Part shown: one piece after another, positions 11,542 to 25,100 of the stretch
How the letters are laid out: each line of letters starts with the position of its first letter
Numbering within the stretch: the stretch's first letter is position 1
Assembly: GCA_946122785.1 (NCBI GenBank)
Contig: CAMGYJ010000006.1
Coordinates: 1,426,001-1,490,000, forward strand
Reading direction: 5' to 3'
Source of the DNA: Linum tenue
Lineage: Eukaryota; Streptophyta; Magnoliopsida; Malpighiales; Linaceae
Length of the DNA: 64,000 bases
Program-made: the position numbers and the translations under genes
The notes under the pieces: model-generated
Seen by the model: the letters and a program-made list of their open reading frames with translations, nothing else
Database searches by the model: none
What the model was told of the DNA's origin: nothing

Positions 11542-13110
11542 TTTTTTTTTTTGGTAGAAGGCAGACGCTAAACCGCGTCCTATATCATGTCATTAATCAA
11601 ACGGTTCCTGGAAATTCTCATAGAATCATGGTACAACCAATAACAAAGGTTTGGGTCGCTCACATCGAAGGGATGTGTGCCAAAAGAAGAACCATGACCC
11701 TTAGTAGCTAAGAAGTTCGCTGCGAAATTACATTCACGATAAACATGATTAATCTCAACAGACCACTTCCTCAAAAGTAAGCTACTAAACTGCTTCGCGA
11801 GAAGCCCGTGACAGTGATCAGTACGATCTCTGTTTTTTATGATGTCCAACGATGTTCTAGAGTCCAAATTAAGCTCAATTTTCATGTAGCCAAACTTCCA
11901 AGCTAGTTCCAGGCCCTCTGCTGCACCCTTCAGTTCCGCCCCGGTGATGGTGCACCTCCAAAGATTGCAAATAAACGCCCCCCCATACACCTTCCGAGAT
12001 GATCTCTCAGCAGACCACCTGCAGCTGCACGTCCAGAAGGTTGAAGAACAGATCCATCGGATTTTACTTGAATCCATCCTTCTATAGGAGGTTTCCAAGA
12101 AATCTCGTGGCTTGATTTGGTGGCTTTGGGTGACAATTGACATCAAGCTCTTCTAGGCATTCATTAGAGCCTGACTATTGATGTTGATCCACGCTATGAT
12201 TTTATGAATAAGACCAGCTTCACAGAATCTCTTCCCATCCGTCACTTCCTCATTCCTCTGCTTCCATAGACTCCATCAGATAATGCCGAAGTCCACTCCA
12301 TTCTCAGGATCCATCATATTTCTATTCAGCCATTCCTGGAAATTCAGGTTCTTGTCTTTAACTGCGAGCTTGTTGCCAAAAAAAACTCCACACGGCAGCT
12401 GTCTTTGAGCAGGATCTGAGGATGTGTTCTGTAGTTTCATCAGTTGTCCTACAGAAATTGCAGCTCCCATTAACAGTCAGCTTCCTCTTCTCCCGTTCCT
12501 TGTTGGTAAGCAGTCTGTTTGTGACTGGCAAGCCATAAGAAGTGTTAATTCGACTAGGGCCTCTCCATTTCCAGAGATCCTTCCATGTTTGTATCGGTGG
12601 ATCCTCGTTCTCCCTAGTCACAAGGAGGTAGGCAGACTTGAGTCTGAATCTTCCATCTCTCTCGATTCCCCACACTGTCTTGTCCTCACCAAGCCCTGGT
12701 TTTGGTGCTTCAGCGCCTGCAATGAGATCAATGACGTCATTAGGAAGGTAAGATCTCATTCTCGTCCAGTCCCACTCACCTGAATCATCCACCCAGCTTG
12801 CACTGATGATGCGATCTCCTTCTCCGTCAGAGCTCTTAATGCATGCTCCTCTAGTGTCATATCACAAGATATCTAAGGGTGAGTCTAGAACCCTTTTGTT
12901 TTCCCCATCTCTTAAGCTCCACAAGGTAGCCTTCTTTATGTAGGGCATAGCTTTCACTATTCCCTTCCACAAGCTTGAGTGGCTGCTCTTTTTCATAGAA
13001 CAAATCTTGCCCTCATTGTGGTGAAAATACTTACCCTGCAAGACTTTAACCCACAGATCAGAGTCATTGTTAAGGATTTGCCATGATAGTTTTACCATAT
13101 ACGCCAGACT
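11542..13110 (-). pseudogene. LINE (L1-type) ORF2 3' part, 5'-truncated at the satellite
   Basis: Minus-strand relic of a plant non-LTR retrotransposon, broken over several frames. In order: the end of the RT region (LAYMVKLSWQIL...LWVKVLQGKYF, 13100-12980), a zf-RVT zinc-binding domain (WRGPSRINT...NKEREKRKL...CNFC...TEHIL, 12640-12420) and an RNase H domain (HVYRECNFAANFLA...LCYWLYHDS, 11740-11590). A T11 run at 11542-11552 is the poly(A) tail seen from the other strand and marks the 3' end. The 5' side stops abruptly at about 13110, where the satellite begins. Frameshifts and stops mean it is inactive. Confidence 0.8.
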
Positions 13111-15136
13111 CATTGGCCAACGGTGCAATGAGAAATTGCACTTTAAACGAACTTTTCGTTAGCCCACAAGCCTATTTGGTGAAAAAATGAAATTTCTTTA
13201 GAGACCTTTTTTCTTGCAAATTCCAACTCTATGGCATTCCTCTTGGTCACACGATTCCAACGCAACCTCCCTTCCCCTCATTGGCCATCGGTGCAATGAG
13301 AAATTGCACTTTAAACCGAACTTTTCGTTAGCCCACAAGCCTATTTGGTGAAAAAAATGAAATTTCTTTAGAGACCTTTTTTCTTGCAAATTCCAACTCT
13401 ATGAGGTTCCTCTCGGTCACACGATTCCAACGCAACCTCCCTTCCCCTCATTGGCCGTCGGTGCTGTGAGAAATTGAACTTTTAACCGAACTTTTCGTGA
13501 GCCCACAAGCCTATTTGGTTTAAAAATGAAATTTCTTTCGAGACATTTTTTCTTGAAAATTTCTACTCCATGGTGTTCCTCTCGGTCACACGATTCCAAC
13601 GCAACCTCCCTTCCCCTCATTGGCCATCGGTGCAATGAGAAATTGCACTTTAAACCGAACTTTTCGTTAGCCCACAAACCTATTTGGTGAAAAAATGAAA
13701 TTTCTTTAGAGACCTTTTTTCTTGCAAATTCAACTCTATGGCTTTCCTCTCGGTCACACGATTCCAACGCAACCTCCCTTCCCCTCATTGGCCATCGGTG
13801 CAATGAGAAATTGCACTTTTAACCGAACTTTTCGTTAGCCCACAAGCCTATTTGGTGAAAAAATGAAATTTCTTTAGAGACCTTTTTTCTTGCCAATTCC
13901 AACTCTATGGCGATCCTCTCAGTCACACGATTCCAACGCAACCTCCCTTCCCCTCATTGGCCATCGGTGCAATGAGAAATTACACTTTTAACCGAACTTT
14001 TCGTGAGCTCACAAGCCTATTTGGTGGAAAAATGAAATTTCTTTAGAGACCTTTTTTCTTGCGAATTCCAACTCTATGGCGTTCCTCTCGGTCACACGAT
14101 TCCAACGCAACCTCCCTTCCCCTCATTGGCCATCGGTGCAATGAGAAATTGCACTTTTAACCGAACTTTTCGTTAGCCCACAAGCCTATTTGGTGAAAAA
14201 ATGAAATTTCTTTAGAGACCTTTTTTCTTGCAAATTCCAACTCTATGGCGTTCCTCTCGGTCACACGATTCCAACGCAACCTCCCTTCCCCTCATTGGCC
14301 ATCGGTGCAATGAGAAATTGCACTTTAAACCGAACTTTTCGTTAGCCCACAAGCCTATTTGGTGAAAAAATGAAATTTCTGTAGAGACCTATTTTCTTGC
14401 AAATTCCAAGTCTATGGCGTTCCTCTCGGTCACACGATTCCAACGCAACCTCCCTTCCCCTCATTGGCCATCGGTGCAATGAGAAATTGCACTTTTAACC
14501 GAACTTTTCGTTAGCCCACAAGCCTATTTGGTGAAAAAATGAAATTTCTTTAGAGACCTTTTTTCTTGCCAATTCCAACTCTATGGCGTTCCTCTCGGTC
14601 ACACGATTCCAACGCAACCTCCCTTCCCCTCATTGGCCATCGGTGCAATGAGAAATTACACTTTTAACCGAACTTTTCGTGAGCCCACAAGCCTATTTGG
14701 TGGAAAAATGAAATTTCTTTAGAGACCTTTTTTCTTGCAAATTCCAACTCTATGGCGTTCCTCTCGGTCACACGATTCCAACGCAACCCTCTTCCCCTCA
14801 TTGGCCATCGGTGCAACGAGAAATTACACTTTTAACCGAACTTTTCGTGATCCCACAAGCCTATTTGGTGGAAAAATGAAATTTCTTTAGAGACCTTTTT
14901 TCTTGCAAATTCCAACTCTATGGCGTTCCTCTCGGTCACACGATTCCAACGCAACCTCCCTTCCCCTCATTGGCCATCGGTGCAATGAGAAATTGCACTT
15001 TTAACCGAACTTTTCGTTAGCCCACAAGCCTATTTGGTGAAAAAAGTGAAATTTCTTTAGAGACCTTTTTTCTAGAAAATTCCTACTCCATGGCGTTCCT
15101 CTCGGTCACACGATTCCAACGCAACCTCCCTTCCCC
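13109..15136. repeat. Satellite higher-order repeat, copy 1 (12-mer)
   Basis: Twelve distinguishable monomers; it begins with the GGCCAACGG variant, which returns 2027 bp later. Nearly identical to the next block, including rare variants such as GGTGCAACGAG and TTTCTTTCGAGACATT. Confidence 0.85.
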
Positions 15137-17164
15137 TCATTGGCCAACGGTGCAATGAGAAATTGCACTTTAAACCGAACTTTTCGTTAGCCCACAAGCC
15201 TATTTGGTGAAAAAATGAAATTTCTTTAGAGACCTTTTTTCTTGCAAATTCCAACTCTATGGCATTCCTCTTGGTCACACGATTCCAACGCAACCTCCCT
15301 TCCCCTCATTGGCCATCGGTGCAATGAGAAATTGCACTTTAAACCGAACTTTTCGTTAGCCCACAAGCCTATTTGGTGAAAAAAATGAAATTTCTTTAGA
15401 GACCTTTTTTCTTGCAAATTCCAACTCTATGAGGTTCCTCTCGGTCACACGATTCCAACGCAACCTCCCTTCCCCTCATTGGCCGTCGGTGCTGTGAGAA
15501 ATTGAACTTTTAACCGAACTTTTCGTGAGCCCACAAGCCTATTTGGTTTAAAAATGAAATTTCTTTCGAGACATTTTTTCTTGAAAATTTCTACTCCATG
15601 GTGTTCCTCTCGGTCACACGATTCCAACGCAACCTCCCTTCCCCTCATTGGCCATCGGTGCAATGAGAAATTGCACTTTAAACCGAACTTTTCGTTAGCC
15701 CACAAACCTATTTGGTGAAAAAATGAAATTTCTTTAGAGACCTTTTTTCTTGCAAATTCAACTCTATGGCTTTCCTCTCGGTCACACGATTCCAACGCAA
15801 CCTCCCTTCCCCTCATTGGCCATCGGTGCAATGAGAAATTGCACTTTTAACCGAACTTTTCGTTAGCCCACAAGCCTATTTGGTGAAAAAATGAAATTTC
15901 TTTAGAGACCTTTTTTCTTGCCAATTCCAACTCTATGGCGATCCTCTCGGTCACACGATTCCAACGCAACCTCCCTTCCCCTCATTGGCCATCGGTGCAA
16001 TGAGAAATTACACTTTTAACCGAACTTTTCGTGAGCTCACAAGCCTATTTGGTGGAAAAATGAAATTTCTTTAGAGACCTTTTTTCTTGCGAATTCCAAC
16101 TCTATGGCGTTCCTCTCGGTCACACGATTCCAACGCAACCTCCCTTCCCCTCATTGGCCATCGGTGCAATGAGAAATTGCACTTTTAACCGAACTTTTCG
16201 TTAGCCCACAAGCCTATTTGGTGAAAAAATGAAATTTCTTTAGAGACCTTTTTTCTTGCAAATTCCAACTCTATGGCGTTCCTCTCGGTCACACGATTCC
16301 AACGCAACCTCCCTTCCCCTCATTGGCCATCGGTGCAATGAGAAATTGCACTTTAAACCGAACTTTTCGTTAGCCCACAAGCCTATTTGGTGAAAAAATG
16401 AAATTTCTGTAGAGACCTATTTTCTTGCAAATTCCAAGTCTATGGCGTTCCTCTCGGTCACACGATTCCAACGCAACCTCCCTTCCCCTCATTGGCCATC
16501 GGTGCAATGAGAAATTGCACTTTTAACCGAACTTTTCGTTAGCCCACAAGCCTATTTGGTGAAAAAATGAAATTTCTTTAGAGACCTTTTTTCTTGCCAA
16601 TTCCAACTCTATGGCGTTCCTCTCGGTCACACGATTCCAACGCAACCTCCCTTCCCCTCATTGGCCATCGGTGCAATGAGAAATTACACTTTTAACCGAA
16701 CTTTTCGTGAGCCCACAAGCCTATTTGGTGGAAAAATGAAATTTCTTTAGAGACCTTTTTTCTTGCAAATTCCAACTCTATGGCGTTCCTCTCGGTCACA
16801 CGATTCCAACGCAACCCTCTTCCCCTCATTGGCCATCGGTGCAACGAGAAATTACACTTTTAACCGAACTTTTCGTGATCCCACAAGCCTATTTGGTGGA
16901 AAAATGAAATTTCTTTAGAGACCTTTTTTCTTGCAAATTCCAACTCTATGGCGTTCCTCTCGGTCACACGATTCCAACGCAACCTCCCTTCCCCTCATTG
17001 GCCATCGGTGCAATGAGAAATTGCACTTTTAACCGAACTTTTCGTTAGCCCACAAGCCTATTTGGTGAAAAAAGTGAAATTTCTTTAGAGACCTTTTTTC
17101 TAGAAAATTCCTACTCCATGGCGTTCCTCTCGGTCACACGATTCCAACGCAACCTCCCTTCCCC
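15137..17164. repeat. Satellite higher-order repeat, copy 2 (12-mer)
   Basis: Repeats copy 1 at an offset of 2028 bp with only scattered substitutions, so these two blocks were homogenised recently. Confidence 0.88.
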
Positions 17165-19192
17165 TCATTGGCCAACGGTGCAATGAGAAATTGCACTTTA
17201 AACCGAACTTTTCGTTAGCCCACAAGCCTATTTGGTGAAAAAATGAAATTTCTTTAGAGACCTTTTTTCTTGCAAATTCCAACTCTATGGCATTCCTCTT
17301 GGTCACACGATTCCAACGCAACCTCCCTTCCCCTCATTGGCCATCGGTGCAATGAGAAATTGCACTTTAAACCGAACTTTTCGTTAGCCCACAAGCCTAT
17401 TTGGTGAAAAAAATGAAATTTCTTTAGAGACCTTTTTTCTTGCAAATTCCAACTCTATGAGGTTCCTCTCGGTCACACGATTCCAACGCAACCTCCCTTC
17501 CCCTCATTGGCCGTCGGTGCTGTGAGAAATTGAACTTTTAACCGAAATTTTCGTGAGCCCACAAGCCTATTTGGTTTAAAAATGAAATTTCTTTCGAGAC
17601 ATTTTTTCTTGAAAATTTCTACTCCATGGTGTTCCTCTCGGTCACACGATTCCAACGCAACCTCCCTTCCCCTCATTGGCCATCGGTGCAATGAGAAATT
17701 GCACTTTAAACCGAACTTTTCGTTAGCCCACAAACCTATTTGGTGAAAAAATGAAATTTCTTTAGAGACCTTTTTTCTTGCAAATTCAACTCTATGGCTT
17801 TCCTCTCGGTCACACGATTCCAACGCAACCTCCCTTCCCCTCATTGGCCATCGGTGCAATGAGAAATTGCACTTTTAACCGAACTTTTCGTTAGCCCACA
17901 AGCCTATTTGGTGAAAAAATGAAATTTCTTTAGAGACCTTTTTTCTTGCCAATTCCAACTCTATGGCGATCCTCTCGGTCACACGATTCCAACGCAACCT
18001 CCCTTCCCCTCATTGGCCATCGGTGCAATGAGAAATTACACTTTTAACCGAACTTTTCGTGAGCTCACAAGCCTATTTGGTGGAAAAATGAAATTTCTTT
18101 AGAGACCTTTTTTCTTGCGAATTCCAACTCTATGGCGTTCCTCTCGGTCACACGATTCCAACGCAACCTCCCTTCCCCTCATTGGCCATCGGTGCAATGA
18201 GAAATTGCACTTTTAACCGAACTTTTCGTTAGCCCACAAGCCTATTTGGTGAAAAAATGAAATTTCTTTAGAGACCTTTTTTCTTGCAAATTCCAACTCT
18301 ATGGCGTTCCTCTCGGTCACACGATTCCAACGCAACCTCCCTTCCCCTCATTGGCCATCGGTGCAATGAGAAATTGCACTTTAAACCGAACTTTTCGTTA
18401 GCCCACAAGCCTATTTGGTGAAAAAATGAAATTTCTGTAGAGACCTATTTTCTTGCAAATTCCAAGTCTATGGCGTTCCTCTCGGTCACACGATTCCAAC
18501 GCAACCTCCCTTCCCCTCATTGGCCATCGGTGCAATGAGAAATTGCACTTTTAACCGAACTTTTCGTTAGCCCACAAGCCTATTTGGTGAAAAAATGAAA
18601 TTTCTTTAGAGACCTTTTTTCTTGCCAATTCCAACTCTATGGCGTTCCTCTCGGTCACACGATTCCAACGCAACCTCCCTTCCCCTCATTGGCCATCGGT
18701 GCAATGAGAAATTACACTTTTAACCGAACTTTTCGTGAGCCCACAAGCCTATTTGGTGGAAAAATGAAATTTCTTTAGAGACCTTTTTTCTTGCAAATTC
18801 CAACTCTATGGCGTTCCTCTCGGTCACACGATTCCAAGCAACCCTCTTCCCCTCATTGGCCATCGGTGCAACGAGAAATTACACTTTTAACCGAACTTTT
18901 CGTGATCCCACAAGCCTATTTGGTGGAAAAATGAAATTTCTTTAGAGACCTTTTTTCTTGCAAATTTCAACTCTATGGCGTTCCTCTCGGTCACACGATT
19001 CCAACGCAACCTCCCTTCCCCTCATTGGCCATCGGTGCAATGAGAAATTGCACTTTTAACCGAACTTTTCGTTAGCCCACAAGCCTATTTGGTGAAAAAA
19101 TGAAATTTCTTTAGAGACCTTTTTTCTTGCAAATTCCAACTCTATGGCGTTCCTCTCGGTCACACGATTCCAACGCAACCTCCCTTCCCCTC
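17165..19192. repeat. Satellite higher-order repeat, copy 3 (12-mer, diverging at its end)
   Basis: Follows copy 2 in register (variant monomer at 17517). Near 19090 the pattern changes: the monomer with GTGAAAAAAGTG and CTAGAAAATTCC seen at the end of copies 1 and 2 is replaced by a standard monomer, and the array shifts to another arrangement. Confidence 0.8.
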
Positions 19193-22100
19193 ATTGGCCA
19201 TCGGTGCAATGAGAAATTGCACTTTAAACCGAACTTTTCGTTAGCCCACAAGCCTATTTGGTGAAAAAATGAAATTTCTTTAGAGACCTTTTTTCTTGCA
19301 AATTCCAAGTCTATGGCGTTCCTCTCGGTCACACGATTCCAACGCAACCTCCCTTCCCCTCATTGGCCATCGGTGCAATGAGAAATTGCACTTTTAACCG
19401 AACTTTTCGTTAGCCCACAAGCCTATTTGGTGAAAAAATGAAATTTCTGTAGAGACCTTTTTTCTTGCAAATTCCAACTCTATGGCGTTCCTCTCGGTCA
19501 CACGATTCCAACGCAACCTCCCTTCCCCTCATTGGCCATCGGTGCTGTGAGAAATTGAACTTTTAACCGAACTTTTCGTGAGCCCACAAGCCTATTTGGT
19601 TTAAAAATGAAATTTCTTTCGAGACATTTTTTCTTGAAAATTTCTACTCCATGGTGTTCCTCTCGGTCACACGATTCCAACGCAACCTCCCTTCCCCTCA
19701 TTGGCCATCGGTGCAATGAGAAATTGCACTTTAAACCGAACTTTTCGTTAGCCCACAAACCTATTTGGTGAAAAAATGAAATTTCTTTAGAGACCTTTTT
19801 TCTTGCAAATTCCAACTCTATGGCGTTCCTCTCGGTCACACGATTCCAACGCAACCTCCCTTCCCCTCATTGGCCATCGGTGCAATGAGAAATTGCACTT
19901 TTAACCGAACTTTTCGTTAGCCCACAAGCCTATTTGGTGAAAAAATGAAATTTCTTTAGAGACCTTTTTTCTTGCAAATTCCAACTCTATGGCGTTCCTC
20001 TCGGTCACACGATTCCAACGCAACCTCCCTTCCCCTCATTGGCCATCGGTGCAATGAGAAATTGCACTTTAAACCGAACTTTTCGTTAGCCCACAAGCCT
20101 ATTTGGTGAAAAAATGAAATTTCTGTAGAGACCTATTTTCTTGCAAATTCCAAGTCTATGGCGTTCCTCTCGGTCACACGATTCCAACGCAACCTCCCTT
20201 CCCCTCATTGGCCATCGGTGCAATGAGAAATTGCACTTTTAACCGAACTTTTCGTTAGCCCACAAGCCTATTTGGTGAAAAAATGAAATTTCTTTAGAGA
20301 CCTTTTTTCTTGCCAATTCCAACTCTATGGCGTTCCTCTCGGTCACACGATTCCAACGCAACCTCCCTTCCCCTCATTGGCCATCGGTGCAATGAGAAAT
20401 TACACTTTTAACCGAACTTTTCGTGAGCCCACAAGCCTATTTGGTGGAAAATGAAATTTCTTTAGAGACCTTTTTTCTTGCAAATTCCAACTCTATGGCG
20501 TTCCTCTCGGTCACACGATTCCAACGCAACCCTCTTCCCCTCATTGGCCATCGGTGCAACGAGAAATTACACTTTTAACCGAACTTTTCGTGATCCCACA
20601 AGCCTATTTGGTGGAAAAATGAAATTTCTTTAGAGACCTTTTTTCTTGCAAATTCCAACTCTATGGCGTTCCTCTCGGTCACACGATTCCAACGCAACCT
20701 CCCTTCCCCTCATTGGCCATCGGTGCAATGAGAAATTGCACTTTTAACCGAACTTTTCGTTAGCCCACAAGCCTATTTGGTGAAAAAATGAAATTTCTTT
20801 AGAGACCTTTTTTCTTGCAAATTCCAACTCTATGGCGTTCCTCTCGGTCACACGATTCCAACGCAACCTCCCTTCCCCTCATTGGCCATCGGTGCAATGA
20901 GAAATTGCACTTTAAACCGAACTTTTCGTTAGCCCACAAGCCTATTTGGTGAAAAAATGAAATTTCTTTAGAGACCTTTTTTCTTGCAAATTCCAAGTCT
21001 ATGGCGTTCCTCTCGGTCACACGATTCCAACGCAACCTCCCTTCCCCTCATTGGCCATCGGTGCAATGAGAAATTGCACTTTTAACCGAACTTTTCGTTA
21101 GCCCACAAGCCTATTTGGTGAAAAAATGAAATTTCTGTAGAGACCTTTTTTCTTGCCAATTCCAACTCTATGGCGTTCCTCTCGGTCACACGATTCCAAC
21201 GCAACCTCCCTTCCCCTCATTGGCCATCGGTGCAATGAGAAATTACACTTTTAACCGAACTTTTCGTGAGCCCACAAGCTTATTTGGTGAAAAAAGTGAA
21301 ATTTCTTTAGAGACCTTTTTTCTTGAAAATTCCTACTCCATGGCGTTCCTCTCGGTCACACGATTCCAACGCAACCTCCCTTCCCCTCATTGGCCATCGG
21401 TGCAATGAGAAATTGCACTTTAAACCGAACTTTTCGTTAGCCCACAAGCCTATTTGGTGAAAAAATGAAATTTCTTTAGAGACCTTTTTTCTTGCAAATT
21501 CCAACTCTATGGCATTCCTCTTGGTCACACGATTCCAACGCAACCTCCCTTCCCCTCATTGGCCATCGGTGCAATGAGAAATTGCACTTTAAACCGAACT
21601 TTTCGTTAGCCCACAAGCCTATTTGTTGAAAAAAATGAAATTTCTTTAGAGACCTTTTTTCTTGCACATTCCAACTCTATGAGGTTCCTCTCGGTCACAC
21701 GATTCCAACGCAACCTCCCTTCCCCTCATTGGCCATCGGTGCTGTGAGAAATTGAACTTTTAACCGAACTTTTCGTGAGCCCACAAGCCTATTTGGTTTA
21801 AAAATGAAATTTCTTTCGAGACATTTTTTCTTGAAAATTTCTACTCCATGGTGTTCCTCTCGGTCACACGATTCCAACGCAACCTCCCTTCCCCTCATTG
21901 GCCATCGGTGCAATGAGAAATTGCACTTTAAACCGAACTTTTCGTTAGCCCACAAACCTATTTGGTGAAAAAATGAAATTTCTTTAGAGACCTTTTTTCT
22001 TGCAAATTCCAACTCTATGGCGTTCCTCTCGGTCACACGATTCCAACGCAACCTCCCTTCCCCTCATTGGCCATCGGTGCAATGAGAAATTGCACTTTTA

Positions 22101-25100
22101 ACCGAACTTTTCGTTAGCCCACAAGCCTATTTGGTGAAAAAATGAAATTTCTTTAGAGACCTTTTTTCTTGCCAATTCCAACTCTATGGCGATCCTCTCG
22201 GTCACACGATTCCAACGCAACCTCCCTTCCCCTCATTGGCCATCGGTGCAATGAGAAATTACACTTTTAACCGAACTTTTCGTGAGCTCACAAGCCTATT
22301 TGGTGGAAAAATGAAATTTCTTTAGAGACCTTTTTTCTTGCAAATTCCAAGTCTATGGCGTTCCTCTCGGTCACACGATTCCAACGCAACCTCCCTTCCC
22401 CTCATTGGCCATCGGTGCAATGAGAAATTGCACTTTTAACCGAACTTTTCGTTAGCCCACAAGCCTATTTGGTGAAAAAATGAAATTTCTTTAGAGACCT
22501 TTTTTCTTGCAAATTCCAACTCTATGGCGTTCCTCTCGGTCACACGATTCCAACGCAACCTCCCTTCCCCTCATTGGCCATCGGTGCAATGAGAAATTGC
22601 ACTTTAAACCGAACTTTTCGTTAGCCCACAAGCCTATTTGGTGAAAAAATGAAATTTCTTTAGAGACCTTTTTTCTTGCAAATTCCAAGTCTATGGTGTT
22701 CCTCTCGGTCACACGATTCCAACGCAACCTCCCTTCCCCTCATTGGCCATCGGTGCAATGAGAAATTGCACTTTTAACCGAACTTTTCGTTAGCCCACAA
22801 GCCTATTTGGTGTAAAAATGAAATTTCTTTAGAGACCTTTTTTCTTGCCAATTCCAACTCTATGGCGTTCCTCTCGGTCACACGATTCCAACGCAACCTC
22901 CCTTCCCCTCATTGGCCATCGGTGCAATGAGAAATTACACTTTTAACCGAACTTTTCGTGAGCCCACAAGCCTATTTGGTGAAAAAAGTGAAATTTCTTT
23001 AGAGACCTTTTTTCTTGAAAATTCCTACTCCATGGCGTTCCTCTCGGTCACACGATTCCAACGCAACCTCCCTTCCCCTCATTGGCCATCGGTGCAATGA
23101 GAAATTGCACTTTAAACCGAACTTTTCGTTAGCCCACAAGCCTATTTGGTGAAAAAATGAAATTTCTTTAGAGACCTTTTTCCTTGCAAATTCCAACTCT
23201 ATGGCATTCATCTCGGTCACACGATTCCAACGCAACCTCCCTTCCCCTCATTGGCCATCGGTGCAATGAGAAATTGCACTTTAAACCGAACTTTTCGTTA
23301 GCCCACAAGCCTATTTGGTGAAAAAAATGAAATTTCTTTAGAGACCTTTTTTCTTGCAAATTCCAACTCTATGAGGTTCCTCTCGGTCACACGATTCCAA
23401 CGCAACCTCCCTTCCCCTCATTGGCCATCGGTGCTGTGAGAAATTGAACTTTTAACCGAACTTTTCGTGAGCCCACAAGCATATTTGGTTTAAAAATGAA
23501 ATTTCTTTCGAGACATTTTTTCTTGAAAATTTCTACTCCATGGTGTTCCTCTCGGTCACACGATTCCAACGCAACCTCCCTTCCCCTCATTGGCCATCGG
23601 TGCAATGAGAAATTGCACTTTAAACCGAACTTTTCGTTAGCCCACAAACCTATTTGGTGAAAAAATGAAATTTCTTTAGAGACCTTTTTTCTTGCAAATT
23701 CAACTCTATGGCGTTCCTCTCGGTCACACGATTCCAACGCAACCTCCCTTCCCCTCATTGGCCATCGGTGCAATGAGAAATTGCACTTTTAACCGAACTT
23801 TTCGTTAGCCCACAAGCCTATTTGGTGAAAAAATGAAATTTCTTTAGAGACCTTTTTTCTTGCAAATTCCAACTCTATGGCGATCCTCTCGGTCACACGA
23901 TTCCAACGCAACCTCCCTTCCCCTCATTGGCCATCGGTGCAATGAGAAATTACACTTTTAACCGAACTTTTCGTGAGCCCACAAGCCTATTTGGTGGAAA
24001 AATGAAATTTCTTTAGAGACCTTTTTTTTGCAAATTCCAACTCTATGGCGTTCCTCTCGGTCACACGATTCCAACGCAACCTCCCTTCCCCTCATTGGCC
24101 ATCGGTGCAATGAGAAATTGCACTTTTAACCGAACTTTTCGTTAGCCCACAAGCCTATTTGGTGAAAAAATGAAATTTCTTTAGAGACCTTTTTTCTTGC
24201 AAATTCCAACTCTATGGCGTTCCTCTCGGTCACACGATTCCAACGCAACCTCCCTTCCCCTCATTGGCCATCGGTGCAATCAGAGTAGTTAAAATCCCTA
24301 TTTAAATCCTAAAATCCTACGCTTTTACGATCTTACTTACCTATTCCGATTCTGATTTCACTATAAAATCTATGGACCTTAAAATCCTACACTATTCACG
24401 ATTTAAATCCTTAAAATCTTTAAAATCTTATGATTTTACGATTCAAATCTTTGAGTCAATTTTACTTATTTTCCCTAGAATTTGCAAAATTACGCCTCTT
24501 TTTCTTCTCCTCCACCAACATCATCTAGTTCTCTCACACTAACCACCATGGACTATAATCAATTCACATCAACGTATTAATCTCATCGATTCACTACCTC
24601 TTAACATTAATCTTGATAAATTGGAACATTAACCTTGAAAAATTATCATTGTAAATGTTATGTGCTTTTGTGTTATTCATGATTTTCCTTACTAATATTA
24701 TTCCGTCTTGATTTTTAAATGAACATTAAAATCCTACGATTTTACGATTCGATTTTACGATTCCGATTTTACTCCCATTTTCGATTTTACGTAAAATCCC
24801 GATTTTGACTGCTTTGGGTGCAATGAGAAATTGCACTTTAAACCGAACTTTTCGTTAGCCCACAAGCCTATTTGGTGAAAAAATGAAATTTGTTTAGAGA
24901 CCTTTTTTCTTGCAAATTCCAAGTCTATGGCGTTCCTCTCGGTCACACGATTCCAACGCAACCTCCCTTCCCCTCATTGGCCATCGGTGCAATGAGAAAT
25001 TCCACTTTTAACCGAACTTTTCGTTAGCCCACAAGCCTATTTGGTGAAAAAATGAAATTTCTTTAGAGACCTTTTTTCTTGCCAATTCCAACTCTATGGC

